Assembly (NCBI RefSeq): GCF_000016185.1
Contig: NC_011420.2
Location: forward strand, 2,004,501-2,068,500
Length of the DNA stretch: 64,000 bases
Source: Rhodospirillum centenum SW
Lineage (GTDB): Bacteria; Pseudomonadota; Alphaproteobacteria; Azospirillales; Azospirillaceae
Reading direction: 5' to 3'
Of this stretch, positions 37,397 through 45,607 are shown one piece after another. Position 1 is the first letter of the stretch; every line of letters starts with the position of its first letter. The position numbers and the translations under genes are program-made. A model generated the notes under the pieces. It saw nothing but the letters and a program-made list of their open reading frames with translations. It did not search any database and was not told where the DNA came from.

Positions 37397-38530
37397 ATGG
37401 CCGAGGTCACCGAGGCACAAGTCCTGGCAGCGCTGGGCACGGTAAAAGACCCGGACCGGGGCACGGACATCGTCAGTCTCGGCATGATTTCGGGTCTGGC
37501 CATCAAGAATGGCAATGTGGGTTTCTCAATCGAGGTCGATCCGCGGCGCGGACCGGCGCTTGAGCCGCTGAGACAGGCCGCAGAAAAGGCCGTGGACAGG
37601 CTTGCGGGAGTACTTTCGGTGACCGCGGTGCTGACTGCGCACCGCCCCGCCCCGCAAATGCAGGCCGGAGCGCAGTCCGCCCCCGGACCCGGCGCCAACT
37701 CCGCTCCCCGTGCCGCCGGGCCGAAACCTGCGGTGCCGGGGGTGCGCGCCATCGTCGCGGTCGCCTCCGGCAAGGGGGGGGTGGGCAAATCCACCACCGC
37801 CGTCAATCTCGCACTCGCGCTGGCTGGCCGCGGGCTGCGCATCGGGCTTCTGGACGCGGACATCTACGGCCCGTCGCTGCCCCGCCTGATGGGGCTGTCG
37901 GGCCGCCCGCCCGCCCGCGACGGCCGCACGCTGGAGCCCCTGACGGGTCACGGCGTCAAGGTCATGTCGATCGGCTTCCTGGTGGCCGAGGACACGCCGA
38001 TGATCTGGCGCGGCCCCATGGTGCAGAGCGCCATCCAGCAGATGCTGCGCGACGTGGCCTGGGGCGAGCTGGACGTTCTGGTCGTGGACATGCCGCCCGG
38101 CACCGGCGACGCCCAGCTCACGCTGGCGCAGCAGGTGCCGCTGGCGGGGGCGGTGATCGTCTCCACCCCGCAGGACATCGCCCTGCTGGACGCCCGCAAG
38201 GGGCTGAACATGTTCCGCCGGGTGGACGTGCCCGTGCTCGGCATCGTCGAGAACATGAGCTATTTCTGCTGCCCGAACTGCGGCCACCGCTCCGACATCT
38301 TCGGCCATGGCGGCGCCCGCGCCGAAGCCGGGCGGCTGGGGGTGGACTTCCTGGGCGAGATCCCGCTGGACATCGCCATCCGGGAGACCAGCGACGGCGG
38401 CACCCCGATCGTCGCCACCGACCCCGACGGCGCGCACGCCCGGGCCTACCGCGCCATCGCGGAGACGGTCTGGCAGAAGATCTCCGGCGAGGGCGGACGC
38501 CGCGCGGCGCCGCGCATCGTCATCGAGTGA
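37397..38530 (+). CDS. mrp: Mrp/NBP35-type iron-sulfur cluster carrier ATPase
   Basis: A 377-residue protein. An N-terminal MIP18/DUF59 domain (residues 1-85) and an Ala/Pro linker precede the deviant Walker A SGKGGVGKSTT at 124-134. The C-terminal part has the CCPNC cluster-binding cysteines (C292, C295). It binds and transfers Fe-S clusters to apoproteins. The ATG at 37397 follows GGGAG. Confidence 0.95.
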   Translation: MAEVTEAQVLAALGTVKDPDRGTDIVSLGMISGLAIKNGNVGFSIEVDPRRGPALEPLRQAAEKAVDRLAGVLSVTAVLTAHRPAPQMQAGAQSAPGPGANSAPRAAGPKPAVPGVRAIVAVASGKGGVGKSTTAVNLALALAGRGLRIGLLDADIYGPSLPRLMGLSGRPPARDGRTLEPLTGHGVKVMSIGFLVAEDTPMIWRGPMVQSAIQQMLRDVAWGELDVLVVDMPPGTGDAQLTLAQQVPLAGAVIVSTPQDIALLDARKGLNMFRRVDVPVLGIVENMSYFCCPNCGHRSDIFGHGGARAEAGRLGVDFLGEIPLDIAIRETSDGGTPIVATDPDGAHARAYRAIAETVWQKISGEGGRRAAPRIVIE

Positions 38531-38684
38531 GCCGGCGCCGGCACGGCTTCTGCCCACGCGGACCGTCCCCGCCCGGAAGGGGTGCGGCGCATTGCTGCGC
38601 TGCGTTCAGGTTTTACGATTATTCCTTTCTCCGGATAGCGCATTTTGGTACGAAAGATGCGCAATCCGCCCGAGGCTCCCGATC

Positions 38685-38981
38685 ATGGCCCAGAGCAACC
38701 CGATCCTCGTCGCCTATGCGTTCCGTAACGGCGCGCATTCCTTCCGCACCGACGATCCCCGCACGGGGGAGATCGCGGTGGCCCACGGGGTGCCGGAGAT
38801 CGCCTATGAACAGGTCACCCGCACCCTGACGGAACGGGTGTCCGGCACGCTGGGCCACACCGCCCAGGCGCGCCCTGCCCTGCCCTTCAAGGAATTCTGG
38901 ACATGGTTGCAGATGAATCCCATCGCGGCCATGCCCAATGCCCCCTGCCACGTGGAGTTCGCGTGGGAGATCCGGGGCTGA
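38685..38981 (+). CDS. Hypothetical protein, 98 residues
   Basis: A small soluble protein (MAQSNPILVAYAFRNGAHSF start, WTWLQMNPIAAMPNAPCHVEF end). No recognised domain. The region just upstream (38610-38660) is AT-richer than its surroundings and may hold a promoter. Coding is supported by GC-rich third positions and the terminator that follows. Confidence 0.6.
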   Translation: MAQSNPILVAYAFRNGAHSFRTDDPRTGEIAVAHGVPEIAYEQVTRTLTERVSGTLGHTAQARPALPFKEFWTWLQMNPIAAMPNAPCHVEFAWEIRG

Positions 38982-39048
38982 CGCCCGCCCGTCTGCGGGG
39001 CGGCGTCGCGCCGGATAGTTTCGACTGTCCTGGTCAGAGCAACCTCGC

Positions 39049-39084
39049 AACGCCCGGACCCGGCAAGGGTCCGGGCGTTCTTTT
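39049..39084. terminator. Intrinsic terminator
   Basis: AACGCCCGGACCC / GGGTCCGGGCGTT, 13-bp perfect stem with a GGCAA loop, followed by CTTTT on the plus strand. It lies between convergent genes. Confidence 0.88.
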
Positions 39085-39098
39085 GGCGCCACCGCGTC

Positions 39099-40262
39099 TC
39101 AGCGCAGGGCCTGCTCCAGATCGGCCAGCAGGTCGTCCACCTCCTCCACGCCGACGGACAGGCGGACCATGCCGTCGTCGATGCCCAGCGCCGCCCGCTG
39201 GTCGGCGGGGATGGAGGCGTGGGTCATGATCGCCGGGTGCTCGATCAGGCTCTCGACCCCGCCCAGGCTCTCGGCCAGGGCGAACAGTTCGGTCCGCTCC
39301 AGCATGCGCCGGGCCGGCTCCAGCCCGCCCTTCAGATGGATGGTGACCATGCCGCCGCCGGCCGCCATCTGCCGCCGCGCCAGCTCGTGCTGCGGATGGC
39401 TGGGCAGGAACGGGTAGCGCACACGCGCCACGGCCGGGTGCCGCTCCAGCCATTCCGCCACGACCAGGGCGTTCTGGCAGTGCCGCTCCATGCGCAGGGC
39501 CAGCGTCTTCAGCCCGCGCAGGGCGAGGAAGCTGTCGAACGGCCCCTGGATGGCGCCGACGGCGTTCTGCAGGAAGCCCAGCCGGTCGGACAGCTCGCCC
39601 GCCTCCCGCACCACCACCAGACCGCCGACCATGTCGGAATGGCCGTTCAGGTACTTGGTGGCCGAGTGGGTGACGATGTCGAAGCCCAGTTCCAGCGGGC
39701 GCTGCACCCACGGGCTGGCGAAGGTGTTGTCGCAGACCGTGATGAGGCCGCGGCGCCGGCCGAGCTGGGCCAGCGCCTCCAGGTCGGCCAGCTTCAGCAG
39801 CGGGTTCGTCGGCGTCTCGACCCAGATCATGCGCGTCTCGGGCCGGATCGCCGCCTCCACGGCGGCGAGGTCGGCGACGTCCACGAAGCTGAAGGACAGC
39901 CCGGCCGTGCGCTTGCGCACCCGCTCGAACAGCCGGTAGCTGCCGCCATAGATGTCGTCGGTGGCGACGACATGGCTGCCGCTGTCGAGCAGTTCCAGCA
40001 CCGTCGCCTCGCCCGCGAGGCCGGAGGCGAAGGCGAAGCCGCGGTGGCCGCTCTCCAGGTCGGCGACGCAGCGCTCATAGGCGAAGCGGGTCGGGTTCTG
40101 GCTGCGGCTGTACTCGAACCCCTTGTGGACGCCCGGGCTTTCCTGGACGTAGGTCGAGGTCTGGTAGATCGGCACCATGATGGCGCCGGTGGCGGGGTCG
40201 GGCTCCTGCCCGGCATGGATCGCGCGGGTGGAGAAGCCGTGGCGGTTCGGGCGGTCGGTCAT
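39099..40262 (-). CDS. Trans-sulfuration PLP enzyme (cystathionine gamma-lyase/synthase)
   Basis: A 387-residue Cys/Met-metabolism enzyme. SATKYLNGHSDMVGG carries the PLP lysine, with YSRSQNPTR and ETPTNPLLK upstream. The family includes cystathionine gamma-synthase and gamma-lyase, which sequence alone separates poorly. Because the next gene is a cystathionine beta-synthase, the gamma-lyase role in making cysteine from homocysteine is more likely. The two genes are 46 bp apart on the same strand. Confidence 0.9.
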   Translation of the reverse strand: MTDRPNRHGFSTRAIHAGQEPDPATGAIMVPIYQTSTYVQESPGVHKGFEYSRSQNPTRFAYERCVADLESGHRGFAFASGLAGEATVLELLDSGSHVVATDDIYGGSYRLFERVRKRTAGLSFSFVDVADLAAVEAAIRPETRMIWVETPTNPLLKLADLEALAQLGRRRGLITVCDNTFASPWVQRPLELGFDIVTHSATKYLNGHSDMVGGLVVVREAGELSDRLGFLQNAVGAIQGPFDSFLALRGLKTLALRMERHCQNALVVAEWLERHPAVARVRYPFLPSHPQHELARRQMAAGGGMVTIHLKGGLEPARRMLERTELFALAESLGGVESLIEHPAIMTHASIPADQRAALGIDDGMVRLSVGVEEVDDLLADLEQALR

Positions 40263-40308
40263 GCGTGGGTCCTCGGACTCAGGGGGCTCTCGTGCCGGAT
40301 CGGGGCTC

Positions 40309-41694
40309 TCAGCCCATCTGCCGGCGCAGATGGTTCAGCAGATCCATCCGCGTCAGCAGGCCGAGGAAACGGCCGTCCTGCATGATGATGGCGACCAGGT
40401 TGCGCTCGAACAGCGGCGTCAGGGCGGCGATCGGCGCCGTCGCGGGCAGCGTCTCCAGCCGGTTGACCATGGCGGTATAGACCTTGTCCTTGAAGCGGAC
40501 GGGGTCCTTCTCGACATGCAGCAGCAGGTCGGATTCGTCCAGGATGCCGATGACGCGCTCCCCCTCCATCACCGGAAGCTGGGAGACGTCGCTGATCCGC
40601 ATGCGCTTGTAGGCGGTCAGCAGCGTGTCCTGGGGCGAGACGGTGACCACCTGTCCCTTGTCGTGGCGGCGGGTCATCAGATCGCGCAGGTCGCCGTGCT
40701 TCTCCAGCGGCAGGAAGCCCTGGTCGGCCATCCAGGCGTCGTTGAACATCTTCGACAGGTACTTGTTGCCCGTATCGCAGACGAAGGTGACGACGCGCTG
40801 GCGGGTGGTCTGGTCGCGGCAGTACTTCAGGGCACCGGCCAGCAGCGTGCCGCTGGAAGAGCCGCCCAGGATGCCCTCCCGCCGCAGCAGGTCGCGCGCC
40901 GCCGTCAGGCTCTCCGCGTCGGAGACGTAGTAGGCGGCCTTGGCATAGCGCAGGTCGCAGTTGGGCGGCACGAAGTCCTCGCCCACACCCTCGACGACCC
41001 AGCTTCCCGGTTCCTCGTGCGTGCCCTTGTTCACCAGATCGGCGATGATGGAGCCGGCCGGGTCGGCGATGACCATCTTCGTCTTCGGGCTGGCCTTGGC
41101 GAAGAAGGCGCCCAGCCCCGTCATGGTGCCGCCGGAGCCGACGCCGACGACCACGGCATCCACGTCGCCGTCCATCTGGCGCAGCAGTTCCGGCCCGGTC
41201 CATTCCTCATGGGCGCGGGGATTCGCCGGGTTGGCGAACTGGTTCATGTAGACGCTGCCGGGGATGTCGGCGGCAAGGCGCTCGGCGATGTCCTGGTAGT
41301 AGTCGGGATGGCCCTTGCCCACGTCGGAGCGGGTGATGTGGATCTCCGCCCCCAGGGCGCGCAGGTGGTTGATCTTCTCCACCGCCATCTTGTCGGGGAT
41401 GACCAGGATCAGCCGGTAGCCCTTGGCGGCGCAGACCAGCGCCAGCCCCAGGCCGGTGTTGCCGGCGGTCGCCTCGATCACCGTGCCGCCGGGCTTCAGG
41501 CGGCCTTCGGCCTCGGCGGCCTCGATCATCTTCAGCCCGATGCGGTCCTTGATGGAGCCGCCGGGATTCTGGTTCTCCAGCTTCAGATACAGTTCGCAGG
41601 GGCCGGTATCGAAGGTGCTGACACGGATGACCGGCGTCCCGCCGATCATGGACAGGATCGCCGGTGCTTTGGCGGCGGACAGGGTGTCCGGCAT
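40309..41694 (-). CDS. Cystathionine beta-synthase
   Basis: A 461-residue protein with a fold II PLP domain (LENQNPGGSIKDR containing the PLP lysine; GSGGTMTGL phosphate loop) and a C-terminal Bateman pair of CBS domains (about 340-455). It condenses serine and homocysteine. It heads the two-gene reverse trans-sulfuration unit with the gamma-lyase. Unlike the human enzyme it has no haem domain at the N-terminus. Confidence 0.9.
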   Translation of the reverse strand: MPDTLSAAKAPAILSMIGGTPVIRVSTFDTGPCELYLKLENQNPGGSIKDRIGLKMIEAAEAEGRLKPGGTVIEATAGNTGLGLALVCAAKGYRLILVIPDKMAVEKINHLRALGAEIHITRSDVGKGHPDYYQDIAERLAADIPGSVYMNQFANPANPRAHEEWTGPELLRQMDGDVDAVVVGVGSGGTMTGLGAFFAKASPKTKMVIADPAGSIIADLVNKGTHEEPGSWVVEGVGEDFVPPNCDLRYAKAAYYVSDAESLTAARDLLRREGILGGSSSGTLLAGALKYCRDQTTRQRVVTFVCDTGNKYLSKMFNDAWMADQGFLPLEKHGDLRDLMTRRHDKGQVVTVSPQDTLLTAYKRMRISDVSQLPVMEGERVIGILDESDLLLHVEKDPVRFKDKVYTAMVNRLETLPATAPIAALTPLFERNLVAIIMQDGRFLGLLTRMDLLNHLRRQMG

Positions 41695-41810
41695 GGGGTC
41701 TCTCCTCCCGGGGGCTGGCGCCGGGCCCGTGGCCGGGTCCCGTCACGCCTTGTCGCCGTCAGGAAAACGCATCCCGGGGCCGGGCGGCAACCGCCATGGC
41801 GGGCGCGGAA

Positions 41811-42452
41811 TCAAGCTGCCGCGGGCGCCGTTCCGGGGAAATTTTCGGGCGGGACGGGCCGTCCGTCGGCATCGATCCAACCCTGCCGGTGCAGCGCCTC
41901 CAGATTGGCGGCGAAATTTTCGGCGCAGAAGGGGCGCTGCCACCCCTCCATCCAGTTCTGCTCCAGGAAGGCGAGGATGGCGGGCTGGCCCAGTTCCACC
42001 TCCCAGAGGATGCCGATGAGGCTGGCCAGCGCCTCCTCCTCGATCTGGCTCTCGCGGTCCACGGCCAGGGCGGCGTCCGCCTCTGCCCTCCGGCCCGATT
42101 CCGGGCCGGCGCCGAGGCCGAAGTCGATCACGCCGCGCCGCTCCGGCGGGGCGACGATCCAGTGCCCCACCTCATGCACGATCACCGCCGCCTCGGAGCG
42201 GGTGCGGATCGCCTGCCCGTCGTAGCTCCAGGCCGCCTGCGGCGCCTCGTCGATGGTGCCGATGCCGAAGCGGCGCGCGAGATCGACCGCCGCCGCCCGG
42301 TGCGCCGGCGTATCGACGCCCAGCGGGATCAGGTCGGCCGTAGCGGCGATGCGGTCGAACACGGACCGCGCCAGGGTGCCGGGCGTCAGGTTCACCCGCA
42401 CGGCCTCGATGGCCCGGGGCAGGTCGCTGTCGGGGATGGGGGTGAGCTGCAT
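41811..42452 (-). CDS. EpmC-like (elongation factor P hydroxylase-like) protein
   Basis: A 213-residue soluble protein. Residues 93-112 read HE-x2-HW-x-VA-x3-RR-x4-DFG. This matches the metal-binding region of E. coli EpmC (YfcM), where HEISHW is followed by the same RR and DFG residues, and a later ESQIEEEAL segment resembles the EpmC VEVKPQAL helix. EpmC hydroxylates lysylated EF-P, which helps ribosomes through polyproline. The N-terminal 80 residues differ, so the enzymatic role is inferred. It lies between cbs and folA. Confidence 0.5.
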   Translation of the reverse strand: MQLTPIPDSDLPRAIEAVRVNLTPGTLARSVFDRIAATADLIPLGVDTPAHRAAAVDLARRFGIGTIDEAPQAAWSYDGQAIRTRSEAAVIVHEVGHWIVAPPERRGVIDFGLGAGPESGRRAEADAALAVDRESQIEEEALASLIGILWEVELGQPAILAFLEQNWMEGWQRPFCAENFAANLEALHRQGWIDADGRPVPPENFPGTAPAAA

Positions 42453-42473
42453 GGGATCGGTTCGTCGGAAGGG

Positions 42474-43046
42474 TCAGCGTTTCCGGTCCAGCCGCAGGAT
42501 GCGGTAGGCGGGGCTGTCGGGGCCGGCAGCGTCCGCCCGCTCCAGCTCCGTCTGCATCCAGGCGCCACGGTCGAAGGGCGGGAACAGCACGTCGCCCGCC
42601 GGCTCGGCCAGGACCTCGGTGAGATAGAGGCGGTCCGCCATGCGCAGCGCCTCGGCGAACAGGCTCTCGCCGCCGATGACGCAGACCTCCGGGGCCCCCG
42701 TGCGGGCGGCGACGCTGCGCGCCTCCGCGATGGCGCCCAGGAAGCCGTGGCAGACGATCGCCCCTTCCGGCGCGAAGCCGGTGTCGCGCGTCAGCACGAT
42801 GTTGCAGCGGCCGGGCAGCGGCTTCGCACCGATGCTCTCCCAGGTGCGGCGGCCCATCACCACGGGCTTGCCCATCGTCGTGCGCTTGAAGAAGCGGAGA
42901 TCGCCCGGCAGCCGCCAGGGCAGCGTGTTGCCCCGGCCGATCACGCCGTTGCGGGCGACGGCGGCGACCAGGACCAGCCGCGGCGTCTCAAGCGGGGCGC
43001 TCCCGCTGCGGGCACCCGACGCGCACTCGACCCCGGCACCTGACAT
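42474..43046 (-). CDS. folA: Dihydrofolate reductase
   Basis: About 190 residues. VAAVARNGVIGRGNTLPWRLPGDLRFFKRTTMGKPVVMGRRTWESIG is the typical DHFR N-terminal half (read as one domain) with active-site PWRLPGDL and the NADPH-binding VIGGESLF block later. It regenerates tetrahydrofolate after thymidylate synthesis. I choose ATG 43044-43046; a GTG 18 bases upstream is possible. thyA, its normal neighbour, is 7.4 kb away across the R-body locus. Confidence 0.95.
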   Translation of the reverse strand: MSGAGVECASGARSGSAPLETPRLVLVAAVARNGVIGRGNTLPWRLPGDLRFFKRTTMGKPVVMGRRTWESIGAKPLPGRCNIVLTRDTGFAPEGAIVCHGFLGAIAEARSVAARTGAPEVCVIGGESLFAEALRMADRLYLTEVLAEPAGDVLFPPFDRGAWMQTELERADAAGPDSPAYRILRLDRKR

Positions 43047-43238
43047 GCTTCCCGTCCGCTCCACCCGGCCGGCTCCGGGCCGGCATCATCGACGGGGGAG
43101 AATGCCGCGCACGCCACCGGGGCTCAAGACCCGGTTGCGGGAGGCCGGGGCGCGGGCGACGCGGGGCGGGACGGTCGCGGACGGGGAGAAGGCGGGCCGC
43201 CGGGGCGTGGTCGGCGGCCCGCCCGCACGGGCCGGGGC

Positions 43239-44168
43239 TCAGGACGGCGAGGCTTCGCCGGACAGAGGCGGCACGTACACCGGGACGGGCCAGAGCGCAC
43301 CATCCTGCCCGCTGCGGAACTCGACCACGGTGCCGTCGTCCAGCGTCGCCTCCCACTGGCCGTCATGGCTGCGGTGGCGTCGGCCATAGGCCGACTGGAG
43401 CGCGCACATCAGATGCCCCTCGTCGTAGCGGTCGGGAAAGAAGACGCTCTCCCCCTGCTGCGTCGTCCCGCCATGGCGGTAGAGCACCGTGCCCTTGTAG
43501 ACGCCGGTATGGTCCGGAGCGCCGGTGATCCGCATCAGCCGGGCGTAGGCCGGCGCCGGATCGCTTCCCTTCGGCCGCGCGACGAAGCCCTGGGCGTGGC
43601 CGCCTGCCCGCACGCCACGGTAGAGCCAGCCCTTGCTGATCGGCGGCACATGTTCCCCGGCGACGAGACTCTCCTGGATGTAGTGGTGCGGCGAATGCGG
43701 GGCGGGCGGGACGATGAGATCCGCCCCAGCCGCTTTGTACGAGTCCGGCACACCGGCCCCCGGCATGGGCGGCGGATTCAGCCCCGCGCCGACGGTCAGC
43801 AGGGGGCCGGGCGGCCCCGGCGGGCCGGCGGGTCCCTGCGGGCCGGGGATTCCCTGCGGTCCCTGCGGCCCCTGGGGGCCAGGGATTCCCTGCGGACCGG
43901 GCAGTCCCTGGGGACCCTGGGGACCTTCCGGACCCGGCGGTCCCATCGGGCCTTCAGGACCCTGGGGGCCGCCCGGACCCTGTGGCCCGCCGGGACCCTG
44001 GGGGCCTTCGCCGCCCGGCGGTCCGGAGGGGCCGGGATCGCCCGGCGGACCCGGAGGCCCCGGAGGACCGGGAGGGCCCGGCGGCCCCGGCGGGCCGGAG
44101 GGCCCGGGCCTGGCGCCCTGGGGCGTCCCGATCTGGATGACACCATGCACAGAAGCCTTGTCGCTCAT
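43239..44168 (-). CDS. Collagen-like stalk with C-terminal EndoU-like nuclease domain
   Basis: A 309-residue protein without a signal peptide. Residues 21-122 are almost unbroken Gly-X-Y triplets ([12 protein letters not shown]), a collagen-like triple-helix stalk. After a Pro-rich linker, residues 160-300 resemble bacterial EndoU ribonuclease toxin domains: E172-H173, GGHAQGF (H191), GVYKGTV (K225), SVFFPD (242-246) and a terminal W-x-A-x6-G ... LWPVPVY block. His, His and Lys fit the EndoU catalytic triad order. The ATG has AAGGAG 7 bases upstream. It lies downstream of the Reb genes on the same strand, suggesting an effector of that system; no immunity gene is obvious beside it. Confidence 0.65.
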   Translation of the reverse strand: MSDKASVHGVIQIGTPQGARPGPSGPPGPPGPPGPPGPPGPPGDPGPSGPPGGEGPQGPGGPQGPGGPQGPEGPMGPPGPEGPQGPQGLPGPQGIPGPQGPQGPQGIPGPQGPAGPPGPPGPLLTVGAGLNPPPMPGAGVPDSYKAAGADLIVPPAPHSPHHYIQESLVAGEHVPPISKGWLYRGVRAGGHAQGFVARPKGSDPAPAYARLMRITGAPDHTGVYKGTVLYRHGGTTQQGESVFFPDRYDEGHLMCALQSAYGRRHRSHDGQWEATLDDGTVVEFRSGQDGALWPVPVYVPPLSGEASPS

Positions 44169-44362
44169 CTTGCTTCTCCTTCCGAAACCAGCAGGGAGAC
44201 CGGGATCACCCGGAAGGGCACGCCGACCCGCGGGCGGGCGGCGCGCACGGAACGGTCATCCCCGGCCTTCCAGGCCGGCGGTCCGTTGCCCAGAACCACC
44301 GGCCGCAAGTCCAGAAAAGATAACAGAAAATATCCGCTACGCAACTTTGAAGTATTTGATTG

Positions 44363-44382
44363 TATTGAGTGTTCTCTCAATA
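44363..44382. promoter_or_regulatory. 20-bp palindromic operator-like site upstream of the collagen/EndoU gene
   Basis: TATTGAG-TGTTCT-CTCAATA has perfect 7-bp arms. It is in the AT-rich 298-bp gap between the HTH gene and the collagen/EndoU gene, about 195 bp before the latter. A second small dyad, GATTG-AAAA-CAATC, lies at 44410-44423. Confidence 0.5.
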
Positions 44383-44466
44383 GGAGAAATCCTGTCGGAT
44401 CAACATGAAGATTGAAAACAATCGAAAATTCTCGAAAGCCGGCCCGGGGGCGCCCGACGGATGCGG

Positions 44467-44733
44467 TCAGCGTCGGACCTCCTGCTGCTCCTCCAGCTCC
44501 TGCACGCGCAGCACCAGCTTCGCCACCAGGGCCCGCAGGCGGCGGTTCTCCTCCTCCAGCCCGCGCAGACGCTGGTCACGTTCCGGCGGCGCATCGCCAT
44601 AGCGTTCGCGCCAGCGGTAATAGGTGGCTTCGGCAATGCCGAAGCGTTTGATGACGTCGGCGACCGCCGACCCCTGCTCGACCGCCTTGACCACTTGGCG
44701 CCTCAGTTCGTCGCTGTACCGTTTGCGCACCAT
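44467..44733 (-). CDS. Small helix-turn-helix / leucine-zipper protein (transposase OrfA-like)
   Basis: An 88-residue protein. Residues 4-45 match the helix-turn-helix of IS3/IS911 OrfA proteins (RKRYSDELRRQVVKAVEQG ... YYRWRERYG), and 53-85 form a Leu/Glu-rich zipper. Start ATG 44731-44733 has GGGAG 7 bases upstream. There is no OrfB, no DDE catalytic gene and no terminal repeats, so it is either an orphan remnant or a co-opted DNA-binding regulator of the R-body locus. It lies between the Reb genes and the collagen/EndoU gene, same strand. Confidence 0.65.
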   Translation of the reverse strand: MVRKRYSDELRRQVVKAVEQGSAVADVIKRFGIAEATYYRWRERYGDAPPERDQRLRGLEEENRRLRALVAKLVLRVQELEEQQEVRR

Positions 44734-44753
44734 CAAGACTCTCCCGAGCATGA

Positions 44754-44775
44754 CCCTGTCCGGGCTCGGACAGGG
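44754..44775 (-). promoter_or_regulatory. Hairpin just upstream of the HTH gene
   Basis: CCCTGTCC / GGACAGGG, perfect 8-bp stem with a 6-base loop, ending 21 bp before the HTH start codon. It may act in the mRNA leader or as an operator. Confidence 0.45.
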
Positions 44776-44786
44776 ACTCCCACCGG

Positions 44787-44836
44787 AAAAAACGGCCGGC
44801 CCCACGGCGCGCTGTGCGCCCGCAGCGGAAGCCGGC
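44787..44836 (-). terminator. Possible terminator of the Reb gene series
   Basis: On the minus strand a GCCGGC...GCCGGCC dyad (44793-44836) is followed directly by TTTTTT (44787-44792), about 180 bp after the last Reb gene. Confidence 0.5.
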
Positions 44837-45012
44837 ACTCAAGGTTAGGGACGCTGTCGGGACACCTCTCTGCCGGCCGGACACTGCGGCGTTGCCGCGG
44901 CCCTGCCGGTGCCGGGATTCCGCGGCACCCGTCGCCCGCGGCCCGGCCAAGTTTCCCCCCTGCCCTGTTCTTTCTGCTGCCGTTCATGGCGGCGTTCCCT
45001 GCCGCGCCCGGA

Positions 45013-45582
45013 TCAGCCTCCCCCCGGAGGCGGTGGAGGCGGAGGCGGAGGCGGAGGAGGTGGTGCCGGCGGTGCGGGCGGTGGCGCCGGAGGTGGCGGT
45101 GGCGGCGGCGCCGGCGGTGCGGGCGGCGGTGCCGGCGGTGGCGGTGGCGCCGGAGGTGGTGGCGGGGCGGGCGGCGGCGGCTGCGGGGTGGTGGGGTTCA
45201 GGATCACGTTGTAGATCCGCTGCAACTGGTCGGCGGTCATCGCCAGGTTGCCCTGGTTCTGCTGCACCGCCTGCAACGCCTTCTCCGGATTCGTCTCCGC
45301 CAGCACGTTCATCGCCTTGGTGGCGATGGCGTTGTTGATCGTCAGCATCGTCTGCTGCTGCGCGACGATGTTCTGCATCGCCATGCCCAGGGCCTGGGCG
45401 AGGACGGTGTAGAGGGCCGAGGTCGCCTCCGCCGGGGCCGGCCCCAGCACCATCGCGTTCAGGGGGCTGAGCGGCGCGCCGTCCAACGTCGTCTGGGCCT
45501 GGGCCTGGGGTTGGGGCTGCGGAGCCGGGGCGGCACCATAGCCGTAACCGTAGCCGGGAGGGTTCAAGGGTCCGTTTGCCAT
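45013..45582 (-). CDS. RebB-like R-body protein with polyproline tail
   Basis: A 189-residue protein in three parts. Residues 1-38 are Gly/Tyr then Pro/Gln-rich. Residues 40-130 are a divergent Reb core (PAPAEATSALYTVLAQALGM followed by AMQNIVAQQQTML), matching APAQA...MAQ..GLSMQNAVANQQ of its neighbours. Residues 133-186 are nearly all Pro with spaced Ala, ending in 13 consecutive prolines and GGG. The DNA of the tail is a triplet-like low-complexity tract (45025-45186). Translation will depend strongly on EF-P. The tail may be an adapter that decorates or anchors the ribbon. Confidence 0.75.
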   Translation of the reverse strand: MANGPLNPPGYGYGYGAAPAPQPQPQAQAQTTLDGAPLSPLNAMVLGPAPAEATSALYTVLAQALGMAMQNIVAQQQTMLTINNAIATKAMNVLAETNPEKALQAVQQNQGNLAMTADQLQRIYNVILNPTTPQPPPPAPPPPPAPPPPPAPPPAPPAPPPPPPPAPPPAPPAPPPPPPPPPPPPPGGG

Positions 45583-45607
45583 GGCGGTCAGGCTCCTTCG
45601 TCCGGGG

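Noticed and set aside
38610-38660. AT-rich patch before the 98-residue gene as a small RNA
   Set aside because: No stable hairpin or terminator could be matched to it; a promoter is the simpler reading.
43790-44110. Tandem repeat array suggesting CRISPR or minisatellite
   Set aside because: The periodicity is 9 bp of Gly-X-Y codons within a coding frame; no spacers and no cas genes.
44165-44380. 71-codon minus-strand frame overlapping the collagen/EndoU start codon by ATGA
   Set aside because: Base composition changes along it and its start lies inside the palindrome; the overlap is explained by the downstream gene's own Shine-Dalgarno sequence. A leader peptide is not excluded.
44814-45338. 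Plus-strand glycine-rich frames opposite the polyproline tail
   Set aside because: They are the complement of the Pro codons; the Reb core on the minus strand decides the coding strand.
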